From the NCBI RefSeq assembly GCF_030164465.1, contig NZ_JASNJE010000001.1, positions 186,001 through 250,000 on the forward strand: a stretch of 64,000 nucleotides of DNA. The letters are read 5' to 3'. This DNA is from Sedimentitalea xiamensis (GTDB lineage: Bacteria > Pseudomonadota > Alphaproteobacteria > Rhodobacterales > Rhodobacteraceae). The notes under the pieces were generated by a model that was not told where the DNA came from, did not search any database, and saw nothing but the letters and a program-made list of their open reading frames with translations. The position numbers and the translations under genes are program-made. Positions 17,593 through 28,752 of this stretch are shown one piece after another; position 1 is the stretch's first letter, and each line of letters starts with the position of its first letter.

Positions 17593-18687
17593 GTGCACCT
17601 GACGGCATTGACCCTTTCGCATCTTCGGTCCCACAAGTCCGCCCGGATCGCGGTCGATGAACGCCCCGTGGCCATTGTCGGCCCGAACGGAGCCGGCAAG
17701 ACCAACATTCTCGAAGCCATATCGATCCTGTCTCCGGGACGCGGTTTTCGCCGGGCCAGCGCCGAGGACATGACGCGCCGCCCCGAAGCGCTCGGCTGGA
17801 AGCTGACCGGGCTTGTCCAGTCCTTTGGGCGCATCCACGAGATCGAAACCTGGTCCGAGGCTGGCGCCGCGCGTCAGGTCCGGATCGATGAGAAGATGGC
17901 AAGTCAGGTCGCACTCGGTTCCGTGGCCCGAATCCTGTGGCTGATCCCGGCGATGGACCGGCTCTGGATCGAAGGAGCGGATGGGCGCAGGCGGTTTCTC
18001 GACCGCCTCACACTGAGTTTCGAACCCGCCCATGCGGATGCGGCACTCGATTACGAAAAGGCGATGCGGGAACGCAACCGCCTGCTCAAGGATCAGGTTC
18101 GGGACATGGCGTGGTATGGCGCCCTGGAAGCGAGAATGGCCAAGGCAGGCCATATGATCCACCGGAACAGGGTTGCCGCCCTGGACCTGCTGCGACAAGC
18201 GCAGGATCAGGCCGAAACCTCGTTTCCGGTTGCGGAACTGGAACTGGTCCAGACCGAAGGGTCGATGCCGGAAACCGAAGGCGACTTGCGCGACGCATTT
18301 GCGGAAAGCCGGTTTCGCGATCTGGCTGCGGGCCGGACCCTTGTCGGACCGCACCGGGCGGATCTGTATGGCGTATATGCGGCCAAGGGCGTGCCCGCGC
18401 GGGATTGTTCGACGGGCGAGCAGAAAGCCCTGCTGGTATCGCTCATCCTGGCGAATGCGCGGGCGCTGGCTGCGCGGATCGGCGAACCGCCGATCCTGCT
18501 GCTGGATGAGGTGGCCGCGCATCTGGACGTGAACCGCCGTGCCGCGCTTTATGACGAGATCTGCGCGCTTGGCGCGCAGGCGTGGATGACCGGAACCGAG
18601 GCGGACCTGTTCGCGGACCTGGGAACAAGAGCGCAGTTTCTCCGCGTGACCGATCAGGCCGGCGAGTCCACGGTCGCACCTTTCTGA
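17593..18687 (+). CDS. recF: DNA replication and repair protein RecF
   Basis: SMC-like ATPase that helps load RecA at gaps through RecFOR. The 364 residues include Walker A VGPNGAGKTNILEA near residue 30, the ABC-type signature region DCSTGEQKALLVSLILA near 275, and Walker B ILLLDEVAAHLD near 300. The start codon is GTG 17593, giving the family N terminus (M)HLTALTLSHLRSHK. The 57 bp gap from dnaN and the absence of a terminator there suggest cotranscription with dnaN. gyrB follows after 161 bp with its own promoter. Confidence 0.95.
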   Translation: MHLTALTLSHLRSHKSARIAVDERPVAIVGPNGAGKTNILEAISILSPGRGFRRASAEDMTRRPEALGWKLTGLVQSFGRIHEIETWSEAGAARQVRIDEKMASQVALGSVARILWLIPAMDRLWIEGADGRRRFLDRLTLSFEPAHADAALDYEKAMRERNRLLKDQVRDMAWYGALEARMAKAGHMIHRNRVAALDLLRQAQDQAETSFPVAELELVQTEGSMPETEGDLRDAFAESRFRDLAAGRTLVGPHRADLYGVYAAKGVPARDCSTGEQKALLVSLILANARALAARIGEPPILLLDEVAAHLDVNRRAALYDEICALGAQAWMTGTEADLFADLGTRAQFLRVTDQAGESTVAPF

Positions 18688-18792
18688 ATCCCGCCGGCAA
18701 CCCCGCCAGCCCCTTGCCGGACACCATTCGGAGTCCCGTTCCGTGCGGCCTCGGCCTGTCGTGTCCCGGACCACAAAATATGGGGCACATGC

Positions 18793-18821
18793 GTGACATC
18801 CCCATCAATAAGCCGTATTAA
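18793..18821 (+). promoter_or_regulatory. probable sigma70-type promoter of gyrB
   Basis: GTGACA (18793-18798) and TATTAA (18816-18821) are separated by exactly 17 bases, about 28 bases before the gyrB start. The ribosome site AAGGA (18836-18840) lies 8 bases before ATG 18849. Each hexamer differs at one or two positions from TTGACA and TATAAT. Confidence 0.6.
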
Positions 18822-21266
<2,445 letters not shown>

Positions 21267-21276
21267 GGCACGGCGC

Positions 21277-21374
21277 TGATCGCATTGCACGGTCGGCGTC
21301 CCGGTCCAGGGGCGAGTCGCGCCTTTCTGGCAAGTCCGGATCGTCCGGGGAAAACGCGCCGACCGGTGCGATCA
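21277..21374. repeat. bipartite inverted repeat between gyrB and the RND gene
   Basis: TGATCGCA and GGTCGGCG (21277-21284 and 21291-21298) have exact reverse complements in the order CGCCGACC and TGCGATCA (21357-21364 and 21367-21374). The 58-base interior holds a smaller hairpin CCGGA / TCCGG. The element lies between convergent genes and has no T-run. It may be a bidirectional transcription end or messenger-stabilising structure; no function is established. Confidence 0.55.
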
Positions 21375-21379
21375 CCGAA

Positions 21380-24300
21380 CTAACTTGCCGCATCCAGTTC
21401 CCGGACCAGGCGCTGTTCTTCGGCGACCCTGGGTTTGGACAGCCCGGCCAGAAGCAGGTAAGCGACGGGGGTCAGGTATAGCGTCGACAGGGTTGCCAGA
21501 CCAAGACCGCCGACGATAACCCATCCCAGCGCCTCCCGCGCTTCGGCCCCGGCCCCGGACGACAGGATCAACGGCACCCCGCCAAGGACGGTCGATGTCA
21601 TCGTCATCATCACCGGACGCAACCGGACCGTCGAGGATTCGAAGATGGCTTCGCCGACATCCCGTCCGGCGTCACGAAGCTGGTTGGCGAATTCGACGAT
21701 CAGGATACCGTTCTTGGCCATGATGCCGATCAGCATCACAAGGCCGATCTGGCTGTAGACGTTCAGGCTGAGTCCGGTGAACAACAGGGCAATGATCGCA
21801 CAGGCCAGCCCGATCGGCACGGTCGCCATGACCACCACAGCCGACACGAAACTTTCGAACTGCGCCGACAGCACCAGAAAAACGACAAGGATGGCGAAAC
21901 CGAAGGTCAGGAAAAGACCGGCATTCGTCTGATCGAGCGTCGCCGCTTCGGCCAGCGGGACCAGGCGGTTCTGTTCAGCGAGAATATCCTCGGCCACGTC
22001 ACGCACTTCGTTCATCGCATCGCCCAGCGACATCTGCGGCGTCAGCCCCGCAGAGATTTCGACGGACCGGTTCTGACCTTCCCGATCCAGTTCCGGGGCC
22101 ACGGGCCTTTCGATCAGGTGAACGAAACTGGACATCGGAACCATCTGGCCGCTGCCGGCCTGCACGAAAATGTTCTCGAGATCGCCCGGATCGTCCACCG
22201 GGTTGGCGGTCGACAGCAGCTGGATGTCAAAGCTGGTGTCGTTCACGAAAACCGACCCGATGCTGTTGCCGTCCAGAACCGCCCGCAGCGCCTGCCCCAG
22301 GCCGGAAATGTCGATACCGAGGTCTGATGCGCGCTCCCTGTCGATTTCGATGAACAGCTGCGGTTGAGTCGTTTCATATTCCAGTCTGACCTGCCCCATC
22401 GCCGGATTCTGCTGGAGCCTCGCGACCAGCCGGTCCGACACGTCCGCCAGCTGCGCATAGTTGTCGCCCGTTACGGCGAAACTGAGCCCGCGGCCGGCTC
22501 CACGAATGCCCAGGCTGTTGGGCTGGATCGCGAAAGCGCGGATTCCGATGATCCGGGACAGCCGTGCATTGATGTCGGAAACGATCTGTTGCTGAGACCT
22601 TTCGCGGTCCGCCCATTTCGACAGGGTGAAAACCATGAAGCCGCGGTTCTTTGCCCCAAACCCCGTTATCGAAAAGACATTGGTGATCTCTCCGGACTCA
22701 CGAAGGGGCTGAACCGCGTCCTCGATCTGCCGCATCTTGTCGATCGTGTAGTCGAGCGAAACGCCCTGGGGCGCTGTCACCCGCAGCAACACGACCGCGC
22801 GATCCTCGGGCGGGGTCAGTTCCTGCTTGATCCCGCCGGCCAGAAACCCGGCCGTCACTGCGAACAGGACGGCCACCAGAACCACCACCAAGGGCACCGC
22901 CAGCGCCGCGCGCAGTGTCAGGGCATAGAATGCCGCCAGCCTGTTTCCCAGCCACACCATCGGTCCGCGCTGCTCCGTTTCGATCGGGCTGCTCAGAAGA
23001 CGGCTGGCCAGGACAGGGCACAGGGTCAGCGCCACGACCGAGGACAGCATTACCGCCATCGCCAGGGTGAATCCGAATTCCCGGAACAGCCCGCCAGCTT
23101 GTCCCGGCAGGAAAGACAAGGGCACGAAAACCGCCGCCAGGGTGGCGGTCGTCGTGACGACGGCAAAGAACACCTGCTGCGTTCCCAGAACCGCGGCGGC
23201 GCGGGGGCCTATGCCTTCCGCACGGCGGCGGACGATGTTTTCCAGCACAACGATGGCGTCATCGACCACCATCCCGGTGGCGAGAACCAGTGCCAGAAGG
23301 GTCAGGATATTGATCGAGAAACCGACCAGGTAGATCGCGGCGAGAGTGCCCACCAGAGCCACAGGTAAGGTCAGGGCGGGTATCATCGTGGCCCGGACGT
23401 CTCTCAGGAACAGGTAGATCACGGCGACGACGATCAGAACCGCCAGCCCCAGCGTCTTGAGCACCTCGTCGATCGACCCCTGAATGAACAGCGCGTCATC
23501 CGACGTCACGAAAATGTCGATATCGTCGGGCAGCGTCCGGTTGAGCTCGGCGATCTCGGCCCGGACGGCCGCCGAAATCTCCAGCGTGTTGGACGTCGCC
23601 TGCCGGATCACGCCCATGCCCAGCCCGGATCGTCCGTTCGCGCGCAGCACGGTTTCATTGGGCGCCGGGCCCAGCGTAACGTTCGCGACATCGCCAAGCA
23701 GGACATCGTCGGCAATCCTCAGGGCTTCGAAACCCGCGGGAGACGCGACCGTCGCGGTGGTGCGAACATTGATCGACTGGCGTGTGCCGGCAAGATCGCC
23801 GGCCGGCGCGTCAAAGGCGGCGTCCGACAATGCGCCGCGCAGGTCGGCAAGGGTCAGCCCGCGGCTCGCCAGTTCCAGAAGATCGATATCGACGCGAAAG
23901 ATCGGTTCCCTGTCGCCGTAGATCTGAAGATCCGCGACCCCGTTGATCGATATGATCTGATCCTCGATGCGGTCCTGAACGATCTGCGTCAGTTCCTGCG
24001 GCGAACGCCCCGAGGACGTCACGGCGATGCGCATGATCGGGTCGGCATTGGCGTCCGCCTTGACGATCTGCGGGTTCTCGGCGTCTTCGGGCAGATCGTT
24101 CACGATCCGCGATACCGCATCGCGGACATCGGTCGCCGCCACATCGATATCGACGTTCTCCTGGAACTCGACCGTTACGCGGCTGCGGGCATATCGGGAA
24201 TTCGATGAAATTGTCCGCACGCCGGACACCCGCCCGACGGCGCCTTCGATCCGCCCTGTCAGTTCCTGATCGACGGTTTCGGGCGACGCGCCCGGAAATG

Positions 24301-24481
24301 GCGTGGTGATCGTCACAACCGGGCGGTCCACGTTCGGCAATTCGCGGATTTCGGCCCCGAACAGGCCGGCGACGCCGGCCAGAACGATCAGCGCGTTCAG
24401 CACGAAGGCGAGAATGGGGCGCCGCACGAAAAGGGCGGTTTTTGAGTTCGACGCGTCGCCGGCTGGACCTCTGCGTGTCAT
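21380..24481 (-). CDS. RND efflux transporter permease (AcrB/HAE1-type)
   Basis: Inner-membrane proton-driven exporter, 1033 residues. It has one transmembrane helix at about 20-40, a large periplasmic loop, a helix bundle from about 335, a second periplasmic loop and a second bundle in the C-terminal third. The proton-relay aspartate pair is in TGMVVDDAIVVLENI near residue 405, and the partner lysine is in GIMAKNGILIVEFANQ near 925. HAE1-type permeases export drugs, solvents or lipophilic compounds through an adaptor and an outer-membrane channel; the substrate is not evident. The adaptor gene lies 13 bp upstream in the same operon. No outer-membrane TolC-like gene is nearby, so the channel must be encoded elsewhere. 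Confidence 0.94.
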   Translation of the reverse strand: MTRRGPAGDASNSKTALFVRRPILAFVLNALIVLAGVAGLFGAEIRELPNVDRPVVTITTPFPGASPETVDQELTGRIEGAVGRVSGVRTISSNSRYARSRVTVEFQENVDIDVAATDVRDAVSRIVNDLPEDAENPQIVKADANADPIMRIAVTSSGRSPQELTQIVQDRIEDQIISINGVADLQIYGDREPIFRVDIDLLELASRGLTLADLRGALSDAAFDAPAGDLAGTRQSINVRTTATVASPAGFEALRIADDVLLGDVANVTLGPAPNETVLRANGRSGLGMGVIRQATSNTLEISAAVRAEIAELNRTLPDDIDIFVTSDDALFIQGSIDEVLKTLGLAVLIVVAVIYLFLRDVRATMIPALTLPVALVGTLAAIYLVGFSINILTLLALVLATGMVVDDAIVVLENIVRRRAEGIGPRAAAVLGTQQVFFAVVTTTATLAAVFVPLSFLPGQAGGLFREFGFTLAMAVMLSSVVALTLCPVLASRLLSSPIETEQRGPMVWLGNRLAAFYALTLRAALAVPLVVVLVAVLFAVTAGFLAGGIKQELTPPEDRAVVLLRVTAPQGVSLDYTIDKMRQIEDAVQPLRESGEITNVFSITGFGAKNRGFMVFTLSKWADRERSQQQIVSDINARLSRIIGIRAFAIQPNSLGIRGAGRGLSFAVTGDNYAQLADVSDRLVARLQQNPAMGQVRLEYETTQPQLFIEIDRERASDLGIDISGLGQALRAVLDGNSIGSVFVNDTSFDIQLLSTANPVDDPGDLENIFVQAGSGQMVPMSSFVHLIERPVAPELDREGQNRSVEISAGLTPQMSLGDAMNEVRDVAEDILAEQNRLVPLAEAATLDQTNAGLFLTFGFAILVVFLVLSAQFESFVSAVVVMATVPIGLACAIIALLFTGLSLNVYSQIGLVMLIGIMAKNGILIVEFANQLRDAGRDVGEAIFESSTVRLRPVMMTMTSTVLGGVPLILSSGAGAEAREALGWVIVGGLGLATLSTLYLTPVAYLLLAGLSKPRVAEEQRLVRELDAAS

Positions 24482-24494
24482 GAGGGACTCGGCC

Positions 24495-25658
24495 TCACAA
24501 TTTCGCCGAAGGCAGCAGAACCTGCTGCGCCGTGGCTTCGTCCGCGACGATCACCTCGGTGCCGGGGCGCAGGTTCTGGACACCCTCCGTCACCACCAGA
24601 TCACCCGGTTCGAGCGCGCCTTCGACCAGCACGGTTGCGCTGTCGCGTTTTCGGATGCGGACCGGAACGGATTCCACCCGGCCATCCGTCACCCGCCAGA
24701 CGAAAGACCCGTCGCCCGACCATTGCAGCGCCAGGGGATCGACCGCAAGAAGGGTTTCACCGGGAAAGGACAGGCTGACGGAAAAGGCCATGCCGACGCG
24801 CAACTGGTCTTCGCTGTTGTCGACCCGCCCCTGCACGCGAAGCGTGCGGCTGGTCCGGTCGACGATCGTGTCGATGGCACTGATTTCACCGTCGAGAACC
24901 AGATCACGCAAGCCCAGCGGCATGATCTTGATCGGCATTCCGACGAACATCTTTCCGATCACCCTTTCCGGCACCCGAAAGTCGATCAGGATCTGCGACC
25001 GGTCGGTGATGATGAACAGCGTTTCCTGTGCCGATACCCGGTCGCCGACTTCATTGTCGATGATCCCGACCCAGCCCGAAATCGGAGCAACCACGTTTCT
25101 CTGGCTCAGGTCGAACCGCGCCTGGCGCAAGGCGAGTTCGGCCGTGCGCAGTTCCAGCTCGGTTTCGCGCAGGCGGACTTCGGTCACCGCCCCGGACGTG
25201 CCGAGCCGGGCGACCCTGCGTTCCTCGTCCTGCGCATTTTCAAGTAGGATGCGCGCCTTTTCCAGCGCGATGGTTTCCGCTTCGTCGTCGAGCCGCACAA
25301 GCACGGCGCCTTCTTCCACACGGCTGCCGGATTCCGGCGCGATCATGGTTATGCGGCCCACCGCTTCGGATCGGACCGTCACCGACTTGTTCGCCCGCCC
25401 GTCGCCGATGGCGGTCACATGATCGGTCAGGGCGCGGTCTTCTACGGACGAAACGACGACCAGCTCCCGCTGTGGGCTTTGCTGTTCTTGCCCGGACGCG
25501 TTCTGGGTTCCGGATTGTTCCGCTTCAATACCCAGCAAGGCGAGAACTCCCAACCGGTCGAGAAACGCCCCGGCGGCAGGCACGTAAGTGACCCAGACAT
25601 AGAACGCCACGGCAAACACGGCCATGCCGATCAGTATCTGTCGCAAAATAGCTATCAA
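24495..25658 (-). CDS. RND efflux periplasmic adaptor (membrane fusion protein)
   Basis: 387-residue adaptor that links the permease to an outer-membrane channel. An N-terminal membrane anchor (residues about 5-22) is followed by a lipoyl-like barrel (RSEAVGRITMIAPESGSRVEEGAVLVRLDD near 95-125), a short coiled coil rich in Glu/Arg (about 130-175), the second lipoyl half (VVAPISGWVGIIDNEVGDRVS) and beta-barrel and membrane-proximal domains. The start shown is TTG 25658, chosen for a GGGAG site about 8 bases upstream; ATG at 25625 (residue 12) is the alternative. The gene is first in the operon, immediately before the permease. Confidence 0.92.
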   Translation of the reverse strand: MIAILRQILIGMAVFAVAFYVWVTYVPAAGAFLDRLGVLALLGIEAEQSGTQNASGQEQQSPQRELVVVSSVEDRALTDHVTAIGDGRANKSVTVRSEAVGRITMIAPESGSRVEEGAVLVRLDDEAETIALEKARILLENAQDEERRVARLGTSGAVTEVRLRETELELRTAELALRQARFDLSQRNVVAPISGWVGIIDNEVGDRVSAQETLFIITDRSQILIDFRVPERVIGKMFVGMPIKIMPLGLRDLVLDGEISAIDTIVDRTSRTLRVQGRVDNSEDQLRVGMAFSVSLSFPGETLLAVDPLALQWSGDGSFVWRVTDGRVESVPVRIRKRDSATVLVEGALEPGDLVVTEGVQNLRPGTEVIVADEATAQQVLLPSAKL

Positions 25659-25848
25659 GTCATACTCTCCCTGCGGGGGTCACTGGTCCGAAACAGATGA
25701 TAGCACGTTTGCGGAAAAGTCATCCGGGCCAATCGACAGCAAGGATCTTATTGCATCGCCAGACAAGAGTGCAATCCGATCAAGGCCCAACGAACAGACG
25801 CCACACTGGCCGCAAAGTCGCGAAATTCCCGGCGGTCCGCAGGTGGAT

Positions 25849-25925
25849 TGGTGACCCTGGCAGGGTTCGAACCTGCAACCTGTCCCTTAGGAGGGGACTG
25901 CTCTATCCAGTTGAGCCACAGGGCC
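25849..25925 (-). tRNA. tRNA-Arg (anticodon CCT)
   Basis: The minus strand folds as a complete cloverleaf. The acceptor stem GGCCCTG pairs with CAGGGTC, followed by discriminator A and an encoded CCA. The D arm contains GGCTCAACTGGATAGAGC. The anticodon stem GTCCC / GGGAC encloses the loop CTCCTAA with anticodon CCT, which reads AGG. The T arm is CAGGTTCGAACCTG around the invariant TTCGA. Length is 77 bases including CCA. I see no integrase or duplicated 3' end nearby, so there is no sign that it serves as an attachment site. Confidence 0.96.
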
Positions 25926-26163
25926 ATGCCATGCGGCGCGCAAATCGCGCCGCACGTCTCAGTAATCTGTTTCAGCCTTCGATTCAAAGCCCAATTTCCG
26001 AAAAATCGCCCCCAAGGGCGGCGGATCTTCCTGGCCGCCAGAACATCCCGGACCGGTCTTCGGCGCCACATTTGAACCGGCGGGCGCGCCTTGCGGGGAT
26101 CCGGCGCCAAAAGCGGACATCGGGCATGCTGCGGATTGCTTGACCGCTGTTGATCACAAAGGT
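25926..26163. other. gene-poor stretch between tRNA-Arg and the LacI-type regulator
   Basis: No convincing frame in either direction. Together with the tRNA and the 190 bp before it, this is the longest protein-free interval in the left half of the window. A small hairpin GCCCCCAAGGGC (26009-26020) is visible. The right end leads into the operator described next. I see nothing else to annotate. Confidence 0.5.
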
Positions 26164-26179
26164 TTGTTCGCGATAACAT
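26164..26179. promoter_or_regulatory. GntR-type (LacI family) operator candidate
   Basis: TTGTTCGCGATAACAT is an imperfect 16-base palindrome matching the gluconate-repressor operator ATGTTACCGGTAACAT at 12 of 16 positions, including both TGTT / AACA arms. It lies 30 bases before the start of a regulator whose DNA-binding domain resembles GntR, which suggests autoregulation. Confidence 0.6.
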
Positions 26180-26209
26180 CGTGCCCAAACAATATCGAAA
26201 GCCCTGACC

Positions 26210-27235
26210 GTGTCGCTTGATTCCAAACGCCCCCTGACCCTTCGCGACGTATCGGAAGCATCGGGGGTGTCCGAGATGACGGTGAGCCGCGTCCTGCGCA
26301 ATCGGGGCGATGTCTCCGACACGACGAGGACCAAGGTCCTGGCGGCGGCCAAGGCGCTGGGCTACGTTCCCAACAAGATTGCCGGGGCGCTGGCGTCAAA
26401 CCGCGTCAATCTCGTTGCGGTCATCATCCCGTCCCTGTCCAACATGGTGTTCCCGGAGGTCCTGACCGGCATCAATCAGGTTCTGGAAGATACAGAGTTG
26501 CAACCGGTCGTCGGCGTGACGGATTACATGCCCGAAAAAGAGGAAAAGGTTCTCTATGAGATGCTGTCCTGGCGCCCTTCGGGCGTGATCATCGCCGGGC
26601 TGGAACATTCCGAAGCGAGCCGGGCCATGCTGAAGGCCGCCGGAATCCCGGTGGTGGAGATCATGGATACCGACGGGATCCCCATCGATGCGATGGTCGG
26701 CATTTCGCACCGGCGCGCGGGACGGGAAATGGCGTCGGCGATCCTGAAGGCCGGCTATCGTCACATCGGTTTCATGGGCACCAAGATGCCGCTGGACCAC
26801 CGTGCCCGCAAGCGGTTCGAAGGTTTCACCGAAGTTCTGGCCAAGAACGGCGTCGAGATCGAAGACCGCGCATTTTATTCCGGTGGTTCCGCGCTCGCCA
26901 AGGGGCGCGAAATGACCCAGGACATGCTGTCCCGGTCCCCGGAACTCGATTTCCTGTATTATTCCAACGACATGATTGGCGCGGGCGGGTTGCTCTACCT
27001 GCTGGATCAGGGGATCGACATTCCCGGACAGATCGGTCTGGCCGGCTTCAACGGTGTCGAGTTGTTGCAGGGCCTGCCACGGCAATTGGCGACGATGGAC
27101 GCCTGCAGGCTCGAGATCGGGCGTCGCGCCGCGGAGATCATCGCCGCGCAGCTGTCGGATCCGCCGGACCCGGTGGAAACCAAAGTGGTTCTTGCGCCGA
27201 CCATCGCCTATGGCGACACGCTGAAAAGACGGTGA
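26210..27235 (+). CDS. LacI-family transcriptional regulator, GntR (gluconate repressor) type
   Basis: 341 residues. An N-terminal LacI helix-turn-helix (TLRDVSEASGVSEMTVSRVLRNRGDVSDTTRTKVLAAAKALGYVPN, split over residues 9-53) and the hinge helix IAGALASNR are followed by a periplasmic-binding-protein-like sugar domain (VAVIIPSLSNMVFPEVLTGI near 65; PVVEIMDTDGIPIDAMVG near 145). These segments parallel E. coli GntR (IPSLTNQVFAEVLRGI; VVELMDS), so a gluconate-like effector is a reasonable inference. The start is GTG 26210. No sugar-acid catabolic gene is in the window, so its targets are elsewhere except for its own operator. The stop overlaps the start of the next gene as GTGA. Confidence 0.87.
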   Translation: MSLDSKRPLTLRDVSEASGVSEMTVSRVLRNRGDVSDTTRTKVLAAAKALGYVPNKIAGALASNRVNLVAVIIPSLSNMVFPEVLTGINQVLEDTELQPVVGVTDYMPEKEEKVLYEMLSWRPSGVIIAGLEHSEASRAMLKAAGIPVVEIMDTDGIPIDAMVGISHRRAGREMASAILKAGYRHIGFMGTKMPLDHRARKRFEGFTEVLAKNGVEIEDRAFYSGGSALAKGREMTQDMLSRSPELDFLYYSNDMIGAGGLLYLLDQGIDIPGQIGLAGFNGVELLQGLPRQLATMDACRLEIGRRAAEIIAAQLSDPPDPVETKVVLAPTIAYGDTLKRR

Positions 27236-28437
27236 CAGCGGCCCGGCTTGAAAACCGCGCCGCACGCCGGCTGTTCATGGACCGGCATGCGCTGGCCGAG
27301 CCGCCCGCCGGGAGGGCGAAAGGCGACGATCTTCACGGGTTGATCCACCGGTTGGGGTTCGTCCAGCTCGACAGCATCAACACGGTCGCGCGCGCGCATG
27401 ACATGATCCTGTATTCGCGCCGCCCGACCTATCGCACACCTAATCTCAAGCGGCTCTATGAGCGGGATCGGGCGTTGTTCGAACATTGGACGCACGACGC
27501 CGCGATGATCCCGATGGACTTCTACCCGCATTGGCGGTTGCGGTTCCGGCGGGATGCGGAAGCCTTAAAGGCGCGCTGGCGAAACTGGCGGCGCGACGGT
27601 TTCGAAGACCGGTTCCACACCGTTCTGCAACATGTCCGCGACCATGGCCCGGTGTGTTCCGCGGATGTCGGAACCGACGAGAAAAAGGGAAACGGCGGTT
27701 GGTGGGACTGGCATCCGTCCAAGACCGCGCTGGAATACCTGTGGCGCAGCGGTGCGTTGACGGTCGTTGGCCGGGACGGGTTTCAGAAACGCTATGACCT
27801 GACGGAACGTGTGATCGACACCGGCATGCAGAACGATCCCGATCCGGACGAGACGATCGACTGGCTGTGCAACGCGGCGCTGGATCGCCTCGGGTTCGCG
27901 ACATCCGGCCAACTGGCGGCGTTCTGGGCGACCGTGACCCCAGCAGAGGCAAAGGCATGGTGCGACCGCAAATTGCGCAGCGGAGAAATCATGCCGCTGG
28001 ATGTGATCAATGCCGACGGCACCAGCCGCCGCTGCATCACGCGGCCGGACGCTGCGGAAATCGCCGCAGAAATCGCTCCGCCACCGGGCCGTGTGCGCGT
28101 GCTCAGCCCGTTCGACCCGGTCTTGCGGGACCGGAACCGCGCCCAGCGCCTGTTCGGTTTTCACTATCGCATCGAGGTCTTCGTGCCCGCGCCCAAACGC
28201 ACCTATGGCTATTATGTGTTTCCGGTCCTGGAAGGTGACAGCCTGGTCGGACGGATCGACATGAAAGCGCGACGCGACTCCGGCCGGCTGACTGTCACCG
28301 CCTTCTGGCCGGAACGCAGTGTCCGATGGTCCGATGGCCGCAACCGGCGCTTGGCGTCGGAACTCGACCGGATCGCCCGTTTTACCGGGCTGGCAGAGGT
28401 GGATTTCGCGGCCAACTGGTTACGGGAACCGATCTAG
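27232..28437 (+). CDS. AlkX/YcaQ-type DNA glycosylase (winged-helix HTH_42 family)
   Basis: 401 residues that parallel E. coli YcaQ (AlkX), a DNA glycosylase that unhooks interstrand crosslinks and alkylated bases. The catalytic-loop region LGFVQLDSINTVARAHDMILYSR (near residues 42-64) carries the Q-x-D signature of the AlkX branch rather than Q-x-Q of AlkZ. Later matches include GWWDWHPSKTALEYLW near 160 and LSPFDPVLRDRNRAQRLFGFHYRIE, then PAPKRTYGYYVFPVL near 285-330. The start is GTG 27232 overlapping the stop of the GntR-like regulator (GTGA), so it is translationally coupled to a sugar-acid regulator, an odd pairing. Its stop overlaps the stop of the convergent remnant gene inside CTAG. 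Confidence 0.86.
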   Translation: MTAARLENRAARRLFMDRHALAEPPAGRAKGDDLHGLIHRLGFVQLDSINTVARAHDMILYSRRPTYRTPNLKRLYERDRALFEHWTHDAAMIPMDFYPHWRLRFRRDAEALKARWRNWRRDGFEDRFHTVLQHVRDHGPVCSADVGTDEKKGNGGWWDWHPSKTALEYLWRSGALTVVGRDGFQKRYDLTERVIDTGMQNDPDPDETIDWLCNAALDRLGFATSGQLAAFWATVTPAEAKAWCDRKLRSGEIMPLDVINADGTSRRCITRPDAAEIAAEIAPPPGRVRVLSPFDPVLRDRNRAQRLFGFHYRIEVFVPAPKRTYGYYVFPVLEGDSLVGRIDMKARRDSGRLTVTAFWPERSVRWSDGRNRRLASELDRIARFTGLAEVDFAANWLREPI

Positions 28438-28751
28438 GCCTTGCCCCAGTCCGCGAACCTTCTCCCCGTCCTTCCGCAGTCCGCGATCAGCGGGCTGTCG
28501 GACCAGGCGATCAGATCCCGGCCCGACAGAACGTCAAGCCGTTCGGTGATCCAGCTCATGCCTCTTGCGTCGCCATAGGCCATCACCCCGACCCGGTCTG
28601 AGGGAAAGCCCAGTCCGGCGACCGATACGAGGTCGATATCGGCGGCGGTCCGCGCCGTCCCATCCGCCAGCATCAGCGCGCCTTCGTGGATCATCGCGAT
28701 GTCCACGCCCGTCGGGCCACCGCCGAGAACCAGCGCGGAGCGGATAGGCAT
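28434..28751 (-). pseudogene. internally deleted 3-hydroxyacyl-CoA dehydrogenase remnant
   Basis: A 105-residue frame starting one base after the boxR stop. Residues 1-19 (MPIRSALVLGGGPTGVDIA) look like the first strand and glycine loop of a Rossmann NAD domain. From residue 20 onward (MIHEGALMLADGTARTAADIDLVSVAGLGFPSDRVGVMAYGD, in parts) the sequence matches the C-terminal helical domain of FadB/FadJ-type 3-hydroxyacyl-CoA dehydrogenases, ending SPLIADCGRTGRRFADWGKA. The roughly 270 residues normally between these parts, including the catalytic His-Glu pair, are missing. An in-frame internal deletion of a pathway dehydrogenase is the simplest reading. It keeps an open frame, so a small expressed protein cannot be excluded. 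Confidence 0.6.
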
Positions 28752-28752
28752 G

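Noticed and set aside
25849-25925. tRNA-Arg as an integration site with a mobile element
   Set aside because: No integrase, no duplicated tRNA 3' end and no change in gene character on either side.
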